Origin: Marinobacter piscis
GTDB lineage: Bacteria > Pseudomonadota > Gammaproteobacteria > Pseudomonadales > Oleiphilaceae
Direction: 5' to 3'
Length of the DNA: 64,000 nucleotides
NCBI RefSeq assembly: GCF_007671655.1
Contig: NZ_VCGX01000003.1
Location: forward strand, 310,001-374,000
Below, piece by piece: positions 18,094 through 29,240 of this stretch (position 1 is the first letter of the stretch; each line of letters starts with the position of its first letter). The notes under the pieces are model-generated. The model made no database searches and was not told where the DNA came from. It saw only the letters and a list, made by a program, of their open reading frames with translations. The position numbers and the translations under genes are program-made.

Positions 18094-19182
18094 TTACCCC
18101 TTTTGCAGTTGCTTACGATGCTCGCCAGGGCTTAGCCCGAACCAGCGTTTATAGGCCTTGTGCAGTGCCGTTGGATTGGCAAAGCCAAGAAGCCACGCAA
18201 TTTCTGACAACGATATATTGGTTTCCCGGATATAGTCCCGGGCCAGTTGTTTTCTGGTGTTATCTACTAGCTCCCGAAACCCGGTATGTTCCGCCGACAG
18301 TTGCCGCTGCAGTGTCCAGGGTGTAAGTCCCAGCTTTGAGGCAATTGTTTCAAGGCTGGGCGTTTCACCTCTGAAAAGAGGTGTAAGTAAACGTTTAACC
18401 CGGTCGGCAGTTGTCCAGCCACGTTCAATGTCCTGCATTTCCGCCTCACAAAGCAGTAGCAGCTTCTCGTGCATGGCCGGTTGTGCCTGTAGGGTTTTCG
18501 CATCCCAGATATCCTGTCTGATCGTTATACTGTTAATGGGTGCCCCGAAGTGCACCGGGCAGCGAAACCAGGCTTCGAAAAGCTCATCCAGGCCAATCGA
18601 CGGGTACTCGATCGTTACTTTTTCGAGAACGTCCCAGTGGCCACTCACCGTCCGCACAAACTGTGTCCAGGCGCCCAGTACAGAGTCCACCACAAAGTAA
18701 TTGAACGAGTTATAAGGCTGAATCGAGTAAAACTGCAGTTGTCTTTTTTGGGGCAGGGAGTGCGGGGTGCCGCGGCTATTGCGACTGGTCAGTAAAGCAT
18801 AATGAATAAGCGTTTGTATTGCGGCGCCCGCTGTGCTGGCAGACTCGCCGGCAAGCCCGGCAATACCCGCATCAATGGGGCGCGATAGCGCTCCCATGCG
18901 CAACCCCAGCGCTCGGTTTTTACAGGCTTCTATCGCCGCATGACCCAGCCGCATAAAGCGCGGAATACTGATGCGCGCCGCCGGCGATGTCAGGGTTTTC
19001 TCGTTAAGCTCAAAGCGTTGTGTCAGGTCCTGTACGTTTACCCCCTCAGCTTCGGCAGCACGAAGCAGCACGCCAACATAGAGCACACTGATGTCTCCGA
19101 GCGGGTTCCGGTCTGAAACTGGCTGATCATTGGATGAGAGCATAGGAGGTGGACGCCGCATTGTTGTCTGTGGATAGCACAA
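18094..19182 (-). CDS. AraC-family transcriptional regulator, divergent from fadH
   Basis: A regulator with an N-terminal arabinose-binding-like sensor domain and a C-terminal AraC DNA-binding domain (LETIASKLGLTPWTLQRQL and SEIAWLLGFANPTALHKAYKRWFG). The open frame starts at TTG 19182 (362 aa); ATG codons at 19161 and 19143 are possible starts and none has a clear ribosome site, so the N-terminus is uncertain by up to 13 residues. It is transcribed away from fadH, with 80 bases between the starts, and probably controls it in response to an unsaturated fatty acid or its CoA ester. That link rests on position only. Confidence 0.87.
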   Translation of the reverse strand: MCYPQTTMRRPPPMLSSNDQPVSDRNPLGDISVLYVGVLLRAAEAEGVNVQDLTQRFELNEKTLTSPAARISIPRFMRLGHAAIEACKNRALGLRMGALSRPIDAGIAGLAGESASTAGAAIQTLIHYALLTSRNSRGTPHSLPQKRQLQFYSIQPYNSFNYFVVDSVLGAWTQFVRTVSGHWDVLEKVTIEYPSIGLDELFEAWFRCPVHFGAPINSITIRQDIWDAKTLQAQPAMHEKLLLLCEAEMQDIERGWTTADRVKRLLTPLFRGETPSLETIASKLGLTPWTLQRQLSAEHTGFRELVDNTRKQLARDYIRETNISLSEIAWLLGFANPTALHKAYKRWFGLSPGEHRKQLQKG

Positions 19183-19223
19183 TGTTATTTGAGGATATTG
19201 TTGAAGGCAATCCGGATCGGTAG

Positions 19224-21329
<2,106 letters not shown>

Positions 21330-21363
21330 TCAGCGAGCATTGCAGTTTATCTCAGAGCAGAAG

Positions 21364-21415
21364 AAACTCTCTGGCCGGGCTATGAACCTGTAGCCCGCCA
21401 GGGAGTTTCTGTTTT
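21364..21415 (+). terminator. Intrinsic terminator after fadH
   Basis: A long stem of about 18 bp (21364-21382 with 21391-21408, one bulge and one G-T pair) with an 8-nt loop, followed by CTGTTTT. It lies 34 bases after the fadH stop and only about 15 bases before the next gene, which must therefore be driven by read-through or by a promoter overlapping the hairpin. Confidence 0.8.
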
Positions 21416-21429
21416 ATGGGGGAATTGTG

Positions 21430-22275
21430 ATGGGTTCGACAGGGCTGGGAGCGGATAATCACTCGGCGGTATTCTTTATCGAGAACAACCAGGTCGCACG
21501 GCAGATGCGCACCAGCGATTTTGGAGCGTTCCTGGATGGCTATGTAGGGCTGTCTGACCTTGCTGAAACGGATGTAAAAGCCGTGTTCGTCGAGCTCGAC
21601 GATGATCTGCATGTCCGTTCTCTGGTGTTTTTCCGCATCTGGTTTGATGAAGAGGGGCGGGCTGACAGCCGGTGGGATCTGCCCCTGGAAGAACTGGCTG
21701 TCCGCGGGTCGAAAGGTCCGGATATGGGCGGTGGTGCTATACGCCTCGTTTGCCGCAGTCTTTGCCCTGACCCGCGTTATGCGTCCGATCTCTGGGATCC
21801 GGATATGACACCCGGTAATAACCATTTTCAGGTTATCCGTGAAGCCGCCAGTGCTAATACCCTTAAATTTCCCTCCACTCAGTCGGACGAGGATAATATT
21901 CCTGTTTTAAGGGCCGGTGACGCCGCTCCTGCCCCGACTGAAGACCTGCATTATCGGGCGTTACTCGAAGCGGATGTGCTGGCCCGGTTGAAAGCACAGT
22001 CTGTTTTTCTGGTCGCATTCCATCCCGGAGTGGGGCATCTGACCCTGCCCTATGACGATATCGCAACCTATTTTAACAACCCGGTAGCCTATGCTGCTGC
22101 GCGCTGTGGTGTCTCAGAGCCGGAGTATTTGCAGTGGCTGGAGCATTACGAAAACCCGGTTTGTCTGCATCTCTGCAGCGGTGATGAAGCGTGCAGTGAG
22201 CCTTTACCACGGATCAGCCAACCGGGAAACTTCAAGCCAGGCCAGGACAACCGTTGTGAAGCACATCGGTTATAG
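21430..22275 (+). CDS. Conserved hypothetical protein, 281 aa
   Basis: I do not recognise a domain. The protein is soluble and acidic without a signal peptide or membrane helix. It opens with GSTGLGADNHSAVFF and has three cysteines near the C-terminus (VCLHLCSGDEAC) spaced like a small metal or disulfide site. The middle portion (about 130-170) is polar and low in complexity. The start is the ATG at 21430 after GGGGGAA; a GTG three bases earlier is equivalent. It precedes nadK by about 125 bases. A comparable unknown gene precedes nadK in pseudomonads as far as I recall, suggesting a conserved neighbourhood but no function. Confidence 0.7.
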   Translation: MGSTGLGADNHSAVFFIENNQVARQMRTSDFGAFLDGYVGLSDLAETDVKAVFVELDDDLHVRSLVFFRIWFDEEGRADSRWDLPLEELAVRGSKGPDMGGGAIRLVCRSLCPDPRYASDLWDPDMTPGNNHFQVIREAASANTLKFPSTQSDEDNIPVLRAGDAAPAPTEDLHYRALLEADVLARLKAQSVFLVAFHPGVGHLTLPYDDIATYFNNPVAYAAARCGVSEPEYLQWLEHYENPVCLHLCSGDEACSEPLPRISQPGNFKPGQDNRCEAHRL

Positions 22276-22400
22276 AGAAGCAGGGTACGTAGAGAACTTT
22301 TTCAGAAACCGGGTGACTTTCGTTAAACTGTAGGCCAGATTGTACTGGGCGTTAGCAGGCATATCTGCTTTCGTCGTATTCCGACACTACGGGAAGCTTC

Positions 22401-23285
22401 ATGGATCAATTCAGAAACATAGGCGTTATTGGCCGGATGGGCAGCGTCAAGGTGGTTGAATCACTGCGCCAGCTCAAACAATACCTGAACGCTAACCATT
22501 ACCACGTGGTCCTCGAGGAGGACACGGCCAGCATGTTGCCAGGTCATGGTTTGCAGGTTGCCAGTAAAAAACTTCTGGGGGAAATCTGCGATCTGGTAAT
22601 TGTGGTTGGTGGTGATGGAAGCCTGCTGGGCGCTGCCCGGGAGCTGGCAAAGTCGAAAATACCTTTGCTGGGCGTTAACCGTGGACGCCTGGGGTTTCTG
22701 ACTGACATCTCGCCGTCAGACCTCGAAGAGCGTCTTGGCAAGGTACTGAGCGGTGAGTATATAGAAGAAACCCGGTTTCTTCTGGATGGTAATGTTGAGC
22801 GTAATGGGCAACCGCTGGGGTTCGGCACAGCGCTGAACGACGTGGTTCTGCACCCGGGTAAGTCCACACGTATGATAGGCTTTGATCTGTACATTGACGG
22901 GCACTTTGTATACAGCCAGCGGTCGGACGGTCTCATTGTTGCTACGCCGACCGGCTCTACAGCTTATTCGCTGTCTGCAGGTGGCCCTATTATGCATCCG
23001 AAACTGGATGCTATTGCATTAGTGCCCATGTTCCCCCATACACTCAGTAGCCGTCCGATTGTTGTAGACGGCAAAAGCGAGATAAAACTGGTTATTGGTG
23101 AAACCAATAAAACCTATCCACAGATCAGCTTTGATGGACAGATGAATATTGCCTGCGCACCGGGGGATATCATTCGCATTGCTAAAAAACCCTTCAAGGT
23201 CCGGTTGATTCATCCTACTGACCATAACTTTTATGCCACCTGTCGCGATAAGCTTGGCTGGGCAAGCGACATAACAACGAGTTGA
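22401..23285 (+). CDS. nadK: NAD kinase NadK
   Basis: Phosphorylates NAD to NADP using ATP, the only route to NADP in the cell. The 294-aa protein has the diagnostic GGDG motif at 70-73, the NRGRLGFLTDI segment, the LNDVVL acidic motif and the glycine-rich TPTGSTAYSLSAGGPI motif for NAD binding. Length and order are standard. The phosphatase gene begins within a few bases of its stop, indicating a shared transcript. Confidence 0.97.
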   Translation: MDQFRNIGVIGRMGSVKVVESLRQLKQYLNANHYHVVLEEDTASMLPGHGLQVASKKLLGEICDLVIVVGGDGSLLGAARELAKSKIPLLGVNRGRLGFLTDISPSDLEERLGKVLSGEYIEETRFLLDGNVERNGQPLGFGTALNDVVLHPGKSTRMIGFDLYIDGHFVYSQRSDGLIVATPTGSTAYSLSAGGPIMHPKLDAIALVPMFPHTLSSRPIVVDGKSEIKLVIGETNKTYPQISFDGQMNIACAPGDIIRIAKKPFKVRLIHPTDHNFYATCRDKLGWASDITTS

Positions 23286-23287
23286 AC

Positions 23288-24307
23288 ATGGCGGGAACTA
23301 TTCATACTGCGAGTCGCGGCTACGATGTTATCGGCGACATTCACGGTTGCGGGAATACGCTGGCCATGCTGCTTGAGCAGATGGGGTACAGCAAGGTAAA
23401 CGGCGTTTACCAACACCGCCGGCGTCAGGCCATATTTATCGGCGATATTATTGACCGGGGCCCGAGAGTCCGGGAAGCGCTGCACCTGGTGCGCGATATG
23501 GTCGAGCGTGGTTCCGCCCGGATTGTTATGGGGAACCATGAGTACAACGCTCTGGGGTATTGCACCCGCGCCCGTCCCGGCAGCGGCCGAACCTGGTTGC
23601 GGGAGCACACGCCGCGCCATGACCGGCTGATACGGGAAACCCTCGACCAGTTTGAGAATTATCCGCAGGAGTGGAATGATTTCCTCGATTGGTTTTATAC
23701 CCTGCCGCTATTTATCGAAGAAGATGACTTTCGCGCTGTGCACGCGTGCTGGGACAGCGAGCTTATCGAGAGATTCAAGCGGGAGCAGGGCGGTGCCTGC
23801 ATTGATGAAGAGTTTCTTCACGCCTCTGCGGATATCAATTCATTCGCCGGAGAGGTAATGGATACCCTGTTGCGCGGCACGGACATGCGCTTGCCACCCG
23901 GAATGACAATAACCGGGCGCGACGGCTATGTCCGGGAGTTTTTCCGTACAAAATTCTGGGCGGACAACCCACGTACATACTCCGATGTCGTGTTTCAGCC
24001 AGACCCGCTGCCGCCGGAAGTGGCAAGCCGGAAGCTCACAGAGGAAGAGCGCAGCCAGCTGATCACCTACCCGTCAGATGCGCCTCCGGTGTTTGTCGGC
24101 CACTACTGGATGGACAGCCGGCCGGCACCGCTTAAGCATAATGTAGCGTGTGTTGATTTCAGTGCAGTGAAATATGGCAGGCTGGTGGCGTATCGGATGG
24201 ACGGTGAGCAGGAGCTTTCCAAAGATAAGTTTGTCTGGGTCAATGTGGTCCGGGACCATCGTGACTCACCGGACTATCCCATCAGTGAAGACAGTGTTGC
24301 ACGCTAG
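23288..24307 (+). CDS. Calcineurin-like metallophosphoesterase
   Basis: A 339-aa phosphoesterase with the dimetal signatures GDIHG (16-20), GDIIDRG (52-58) and GNHE (82-85). The closest bacterial relatives are the ApaH/PrpA-type protein phosphatases or dinucleotide hydrolases; the substrate cannot be chosen from sequence. It carries a C-terminal extension of about 100 residues with VGHYWMD, which supplies the late histidine ligand. A TTG at 23282 overlapping the nadK stop by 4 bases is an alternative start; neither has a strong ribosome site. It is co-transcribed with nadK and followed after 48 bases by the rhomboid gene. Confidence 0.88.
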   Translation: MAGTIHTASRGYDVIGDIHGCGNTLAMLLEQMGYSKVNGVYQHRRRQAIFIGDIIDRGPRVREALHLVRDMVERGSARIVMGNHEYNALGYCTRARPGSGRTWLREHTPRHDRLIRETLDQFENYPQEWNDFLDWFYTLPLFIEEDDFRAVHACWDSELIERFKREQGGACIDEEFLHASADINSFAGEVMDTLLRGTDMRLPPGMTITGRDGYVREFFRTKFWADNPRTYSDVVFQPDPLPPEVASRKLTEEERSQLITYPSDAPPVFVGHYWMDSRPAPLKHNVACVDFSAVKYGRLVAYRMDGEQELSKDKFVWVNVVRDHRDSPDYPISEDSVAR

Positions 24308-24355
24308 AGTTCCGGGTAAAGCCCGGCTAGTCTGTGCCCGTAAGGGAATTAAGTT

Positions 24356-25219
24356 GTGTACCGCGTAAAACAGTTGGATACAGAGACAGACCTTGGCGGG
24401 TTCAGTCAGTGGCTGCGCAGCAGGGGCGTTCCTCACAGGATCAGTGAAGAAAGAGGGTTTCAGGTGCTGTGGCTGGAAGACCCTGAGCATGCTGAGCCTG
24501 TTCTGGAGGCGCTTGATCGATACCTTTCTGAGCCCGACGTGCGTCAGGCGGTGGCGAAGCAGAATCGCTCACCTGTGTTTGTGGCAGGGCGCTGGCAACC
24601 ATCCCCCCGCCACGCACCGGTTGTGCTGGGCATTATATTGCTGGGCGTTTTGATGGCCTGGGTGACTGGTTTAGGTACGAACCAGCTTACGGCCAGCCTG
24701 CTGATTATTGATCCCCGGATGTACGACTGGGGCAGCGTGGCAGAGCGCATTGACGCACTTTCTGCAACGCTTGCCGGTGGTCAGGTATGGCGACTCTTTA
24801 CCCCTGACTTTCTCCACTTCAGCTGGACGCACATTATATTTAATGCGGTTATGCTCTGGTTCCTGGGCAGCCAGGTTGAGTGGTTCGATGGCCGCAGACG
24901 CCTGATCGTACTTTTTATAGTCACCAGTCTTTTATCCAACGGGTTACAATATGTGGTTTCAGGACCATTTTTTGGTGGCCTGTCCGGTGTGGTGTACGGC
25001 ATTCTGGGCTACTGCTGGCTAAGCCAGCGAAACCGGCCCAGGTTCCAGTTTCCACCGGCGCTGGTTACTTTTGCGGTGGTATGGATGGTGATTGGCTTTA
25101 CTCCGCTTCCGGAAGCGCTTGGTTTAGGGCGTATGGCAAACGAGGCGCACCTGGGCGGGTTTATGGCAGGCCTTGTGCTGGCGGCTTTTTTACCAGCTCC
25201 CGGAAATGCACGGACATAA
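24356..25219 (+). CDS. Rhomboid intramembrane serine protease (GlpG-like)
   Basis: A 287-aa membrane protease with an N-terminal cytoplasmic domain of about 85 residues and six transmembrane helices. The catalytic serine is S210 in GGLSGVVYG and the histidine is H265 in EAHLGGFMAG; the helix with HIIFNAVMLWFLGSQVE carries the conserved His and Asn of the oxyanion site. The N-terminal part resembles the GlpG cytoplasmic domain. The start is GTG at 24356 after TAAGGGA. It sits in a nadK-phosphatase-rhomboid string conserved in pseudomonads. Natural substrates are unknown; quality control of orphan membrane proteins is the GlpG role proposed elsewhere. Confidence 0.92.
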   Translation: MYRVKQLDTETDLGGFSQWLRSRGVPHRISEERGFQVLWLEDPEHAEPVLEALDRYLSEPDVRQAVAKQNRSPVFVAGRWQPSPRHAPVVLGIILLGVLMAWVTGLGTNQLTASLLIIDPRMYDWGSVAERIDALSATLAGGQVWRLFTPDFLHFSWTHIIFNAVMLWFLGSQVEWFDGRRRLIVLFIVTSLLSNGLQYVVSGPFFGGLSGVVYGILGYCWLSQRNRPRFQFPPALVTFAVVWMVIGFTPLPEALGLGRMANEAHLGGFMAGLVLAAFLPAPGNART

Positions 25220-25224
25220 AAAAA

Positions 25225-25240
25225 CCCCACAAAGGTGGGG
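25225..25240 (-). terminator. Hairpin with T-run on the minus strand
   Basis: CCCCAC (25225-25230) pairs with GTGGGG (25235-25240). The 7-base A-run lies on its upstream side, so the U-tract exists only for minus-strand transcripts, although both flanking genes are on the plus strand. It may still end the rhomboid mRNA weakly. Confidence 0.5.
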
Positions 25241-25304
25241 CGGTAAAGAAGCGTATAGCTCCTGATGAGAGAGACCAAATGAAACGACCATCGCCATTTG
25301 GTAA

Positions 25305-25323
25305 AGTAATGATAATCATTATC
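25305..25323 (+). promoter_or_regulatory. Fur box-like palindrome upstream of DUF1315 gene
   Basis: AGTAATGATAATCATTATC matches the classical 19-bp Fur box GATAATGATAATCATTATC at 17 positions, differing only at the first two informative bases, and its centre is a near-perfect palindrome. It ends 56 bases before the DUF1315 start, in the promoter zone. This suggests iron-dependent repression of the DUF1315-DUF2797 (and perhaps pepN) unit. Confidence 0.75.
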
Positions 25324-25379
25324 GTTTGCGTGTGTCAAGCGGTACTAAATATTTATAAGCAGGTTTTCAGGAGAGTAGG

Positions 25380-25673
25380 ATGACCTACGAAGAACTTATT
25401 GAACGGCTCGACCCGAATGTTTATCAGAGCCTGCGCCAGTCTGTTCAGCTTGGTAAGTGGCCTGATGGCCGCAAATTGACGCCGCAACAGCGCGAGATCA
25501 GCCTGGAGGCGGTGATTTATTACGAAAATCTGCACAACATTCCGGAGGAAGAGCGAGTGGGGTACCTCGACCGGGGAAGCAAAGCAGGTACAGCATGCGA
25601 CCCTACCGTACGTCGTTCACAGAGCGGCGACAGTGACGCAGATTCGGATCAGTTTTTTGAGGTAAGGTCTTGA
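25380..25673 (+). CDS. DUF1315 family protein (YeaC-like)
   Basis: A 97-aa soluble protein of the DUF1315/YeaC family, recognised from TYEELIERLDPNVYQSLRQSVQLGKWPDG at the N-terminus and LTPQQREISLEAVIYYE in the middle. The last 25 residues are polar and acidic and look disordered. Function is unknown. The start ATG follows CAGGAGAG. Its stop overlaps the TTG start of the DUF2797 gene by 4 bases, so translation is coupled. A Fur-box-like site precedes it, which is the only visible clue to its role. Confidence 0.85.
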   Translation: MTYEELIERLDPNVYQSLRQSVQLGKWPDGRKLTPQQREISLEAVIYYENLHNIPEEERVGYLDRGSKAGTACDPTVRRSQSGDSDADSDQFFEVRS

Positions 25674-26509
25674 GCAATATTGCAGATGTAACCGGAAGGC
25701 TTCGGAAAATGCCGGCAGAAGCCGGAGATCCTGTTTCCTATGTGATGGCCATAGGCGATGCCCGGGTGTCATTGAATGAACTGATTGGCAGACAGGTACG
25801 TTTCGATTTTGACGGCGTGATTTGTTGCATTCACTGTGACCGGGTAACGAAGAAAAGCTTTAATCAGGGGTACTGCTATCCTTGTTTCCGCAAGCTGGCA
25901 GCCTGTGACAGTTGCATCATGAGCCCGGAAAAGTGCCATTACCATCTGGGCACCTGCCGGGAGCCGGAGTGGGGCGAAGCCAACTGCATGATTGAACATG
26001 TAGTGTACCTGGCCAATTCGTCGGGCCTGAAGGTGGGAATCACTCGTGGCTCTCAGATTCCGACACGCTGGATAGACCAGGGTGCTGTAGAAGCCATACC
26101 CATGTTCCGGGTAGCTACCCGGCATCTGTCGGGGCTGGTTGAAGTTGCGTGTAAAACACACGTTGCCGACCGTACCAACTGGCGTGCCATGCTCAAGGGA
26201 GACGTTCCGGAGCTGGATCTTGTACACGAACGCCAGCGAATACTGGCCCTGATAGAAGAAGATGTGGCCTCACTACGGGAGGCGCATGGGCAAGAGGCTA
26301 TCCGTAGTGTGGATGAAGAGGGCTTTGATCTGAGCTTCCCGGTGCAGGTCTGGCCGGAGAAAATCAAAACCCATAACCTGGATAAAATACCGGAAGCAGA
26401 AGGTGTCCTTGAGGGTATAAAAGGCCAGTACCTTATCCTCGATACCGGTGTAATCAATATCCGCAAATTTACCGGTTATGAAGTCCGATTCCGGGTAATG
26501 GACGCGTAA
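25670..26509 (+). CDS. DUF2797 protein with cysteine-rich region and GIY-YIG-like segment
   Basis: A 279-aa soluble protein of the DUF2797 family. It holds a dense set of possible metal ligands: C52, C53, H55, C56, C69, C72, C79, C82, C89, H90, H92 and C96, arranged like zinc-ribbon or iron-sulfur CxxC pairs. Immediately after, V112-Y113-L114 and K121-V122-G123-I124-T125, with R133, resemble the GIY-YIG nuclease core (vYl...KvGiT...R), and E145-E178-type acidic residues follow. A nuclease function is therefore possible but unproven. The start is TTG at 25670 overlapping the previous stop. The C-terminal 80 residues form a separate, mixed region. Function is unknown. Confidence 0.8.
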   Translation: MSNIADVTGRLRKMPAEAGDPVSYVMAIGDARVSLNELIGRQVRFDFDGVICCIHCDRVTKKSFNQGYCYPCFRKLAACDSCIMSPEKCHYHLGTCREPEWGEANCMIEHVVYLANSSGLKVGITRGSQIPTRWIDQGAVEAIPMFRVATRHLSGLVEVACKTHVADRTNWRAMLKGDVPELDLVHERQRILALIEEDVASLREAHGQEAIRSVDEEGFDLSFPVQVWPEKIKTHNLDKIPEAEGVLEGIKGQYLILDTGVINIRKFTGYEVRFRVMDA

Positions 26510-26591
26510 AAGCATCCGTTACCTGTCTGTTTTGCTAACGCCTGGCTGGCCTTTTTGGCTGGCTTTAGGCGCTGAAATCTGGAGACAACCA

Positions 26592-29240
26592 ATGCGCACT
26601 ACGCAGCCGAAAACCATCCGCCTCAGCGAATACACAGTACCCGCACACCTGGTAGATACTGTAGATCTTCGCTTCGAACTCTTTGACGACGGCGCCAGGG
26701 TTCACAGTACGCTGTCTGTGCGCCACAACCCCGATTCCGCTGAAACGGCCGCACCCCTTACCCTGGACGGCGACAGCCTGAAGCTGGAACGTGTGGCACT
26801 GAATGGAAAAGATCTGGCAGCAGGAGAGTACGAAGAGACCGGTGAGCAGCTTATTATTGCCGGCGTGCCCGACCGGTTCGAATTAACCGTCGTAACCTGG
26901 ATTGAGCCCCAGAACAACACGCGTCTTGAGGGGCTTTATAAATCATCCGGTATGTTCTGCACCCAGTGCGAAGCGGAAGGCTTTCGCTGCATTACCTACT
27001 TTCCGGACCGCCCCGATGTCATGGCCCGTTACCGCACCCGGATTGAAGCCGATAAAGCCAGCTGCCCGGTGCTGTTATCCAACGGCAACGCCGTGGAAAG
27101 GGGGGACCTTGAGAATGGCCGCCATTTTGTGACCTGGGAAGACCCGTTTCCCAAGCCCAGCTATCTGTTTGGACTGGTTGCAGGTGATCTTGTGGAACAG
27201 CGGGATAGCTTTACAACCGGTTCCGGCAGGGACATCGACCTGCGTATTTATGTAGAACCCCGCAACGCAGAAAAATGCGACCATGCGCTGGCATCGCTCA
27301 AGCGGGCCATGCGCTGGGATGAGGAAAACTACGGTCGTGAATACGACCTGGACATCTTCATGATCGTGGCCGTGGACGATTTCAATATGGGCGCCATGGA
27401 GAACAAGGGGCTGAACATCTTCAACTCCTCCTGCGTTCTGGCGAGTCAGGACACGGCAACCGATCTTGCGTTCGAGCGCATTGAGTCTATTGTTGCCCAT
27501 GAGTACTTCCATAACTGGTCGGGTAACCGGGTCACCTGCCGTGACTGGTTTCAGCTGAGCCTGAAAGAAGGCTTCACAGTGTTCCGGGACTCCACGTTTT
27601 CCGCCGACATGGGGTCGCCAACGGTAAAACGTATTGAAGATGCCACTCTCCTGCGCACAGCACAGTTTGCCGAAGACGCCGGCCCCATGGCTCATCCTGT
27701 GCGCCCGGCGGCGTACATGGAGATTTCCAACTTTTACACCCTCACCATTTACGAAAAGGGTGCGGAAGTTGTGCGTATGATTCACACACTGCTCGGGCCG
27801 GAGCTGTTCCGCAAAGGCAGTGATCTTTACTTTGAGCGCCATGATGGCCAGGCAGTCACCACTGACGACTTTGTGAAAGCCATGGAGGATGCTTCCGGCC
27901 GTGATCTTTCTCAATACCGGTTGTGGTATGAGCAGGCAGGAACACCGCAACTGACGGTCTCCGACAGCCATGATTCGGAGCAGGGTGTTTACCGCCTGAC
28001 CATCGAGCAAACGATTCCGGATACCCCGGGCCAAACGGATAAAAAGCCTCAGCATATACCTTTCGCCCTGGGCCTGCTGGGCGCGAATGGCGAGGCCTTG
28101 CCTCTCATCCAGGACGGTTCTTCAGATGCCGAAAGCGCGCCCCTCGAGCAGGTTCTTGAGCTGACAGAAGCGCGTCATACTTTCGAATTCCACGGCCTGC
28201 CCGGCAGGCCCGTGCCTTCATTGTTGCGGCACTTCTCAGCGCCGGTGCGGGTGATATACCCCTGGAGCCGCGACCAGCTGGTGTTTTTGATGAGCCACGA
28301 CCCGGACGGGTTCAACCGCTGGGATGCCGGTCAGCGCCTTGCAGTTGATGTGATCCAGTCACTGGTGGGGGCCTCAGAGGGCACTGAGATTGAACCGCGC
28401 CTGGTGGAGGCATACCGGGCGTTACTGGGAGACTCGACACTCGACCAGGCACTGGTGGCAAAGATGCTGCAACTGCCTTCCGAAGCCTATCTGATTGAGC
28501 TGGCGGACAGCCCGGATGTGGCTGCCATTCACCACGCCCGGGAGCAGGTGTTGCAGCATCTGGCAACGTCCCTGCGGGAAGAACTCATTGCCTGCTACCA
28601 CCGCAATTCAGTAGCAGGTAACTATGAGCTCACACCTGAGTCCATTGCCCGTCGGAGCCTCAGAAACACTGCTTTGTCGTGGTTGTTAGTCATTAATGAT
28701 GAAACCGGCCGCGACCTGGCAGTACAGCAGTTCCAGGAAGCCGATAACATGACCGATCGTATGGGCGCACTGCGGGCTCTGGTTAACTCCGATTATGCGG
28801 CCGAGCGCAGCAAGGCACTGGAAGAGTTTTATGCACATTTCCAGGATGACCCGCAGGTGGTGGAGCAGTGGTTCTCAGTGCAGGCGTCCAGTGACCGTGC
28901 CGGTCAGTTGCCCCAGGTCAACGCACTGTTGGAGCACCCTGCCTTTGACTGGAAAAATCCGAACAAGATACGGTCCGTTGTCGGCGTGTTTGCCGGTCAG
29001 AATCTGGCTGCTTTCCATAACCCTGATGGCTCAGGCTATGCCTTTCTCGCTGACAAAGTGTGCCGGCTGGATGATAGCAACCCGCAGATTGCCGCCCGTT
29101 TGGTGACGCCGCTGACGCGCTGGAAGAAGTTCGCGCCAGCCTATGGTTCATTGATGCGCGAGTCACTGGAGCAGATCCGCGATAAATCCGGGTTGTCTGC
29201 GGACCTGTATGAGGTAGTGCACAAAAGCCTTGGCAGTTGA
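26592..29240 (+). CDS. pepN: Aminopeptidase N (M1 family)
   Basis: A zinc alanyl aminopeptidase that trims N-terminal residues from peptides in the cytoplasm. The 882-aa protein has the exopeptidase motif GAMEN at 267-271 and the zinc site HEYFH at 303-307 with the third ligand E326 (LKEGF). The four-domain length matches E. coli PepN (870 aa). The start ATG at 26592 follows GGAGACAACC; the open frame runs upstream to 26532 but those codons overlap a likely untranslated leader. It follows DUF2797 by 82 bases, the same order as in pseudomonads. It may have its own promoter there. Confidence 0.96.
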   Translation: MRTTQPKTIRLSEYTVPAHLVDTVDLRFELFDDGARVHSTLSVRHNPDSAETAAPLTLDGDSLKLERVALNGKDLAAGEYEETGEQLIIAGVPDRFELTVVTWIEPQNNTRLEGLYKSSGMFCTQCEAEGFRCITYFPDRPDVMARYRTRIEADKASCPVLLSNGNAVERGDLENGRHFVTWEDPFPKPSYLFGLVAGDLVEQRDSFTTGSGRDIDLRIYVEPRNAEKCDHALASLKRAMRWDEENYGREYDLDIFMIVAVDDFNMGAMENKGLNIFNSSCVLASQDTATDLAFERIESIVAHEYFHNWSGNRVTCRDWFQLSLKEGFTVFRDSTFSADMGSPTVKRIEDATLLRTAQFAEDAGPMAHPVRPAAYMEISNFYTLTIYEKGAEVVRMIHTLLGPELFRKGSDLYFERHDGQAVTTDDFVKAMEDASGRDLSQYRLWYEQAGTPQLTVSDSHDSEQGVYRLTIEQTIPDTPGQTDKKPQHIPFALGLLGANGEALPLIQDGSSDAESAPLEQVLELTEARHTFEFHGLPGRPVPSLLRHFSAPVRVIYPWSRDQLVFLMSHDPDGFNRWDAGQRLAVDVIQSLVGASEGTEIEPRLVEAYRALLGDSTLDQALVAKMLQLPSEAYLIELADSPDVAAIHHAREQVLQHLATSLREELIACYHRNSVAGNYELTPESIARRSLRNTALSWLLVINDETGRDLAVQQFQEADNMTDRMGALRALVNSDYAAERSKALEEFYAHFQDDPQVVEQWFSVQASSDRAGQLPQVNALLEHPAFDWKNPNKIRSVVGVFAGQNLAAFHNPDGSGYAFLADKVCRLDDSNPQIAARLVTPLTRWKKFAPAYGSLMRESLEQIRDKSGLSADLYEVVHKSLGS

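Noticed and set aside
25279-25383. A 34-codon ORF with a hydrophobic run (MKRPSPFGKVMIIIIVCVC) ending at the DUF1315 ATG
   Set aside because: The isoleucine run is simply the Fur-box palindrome read in frame, and there is no good ribosome site.
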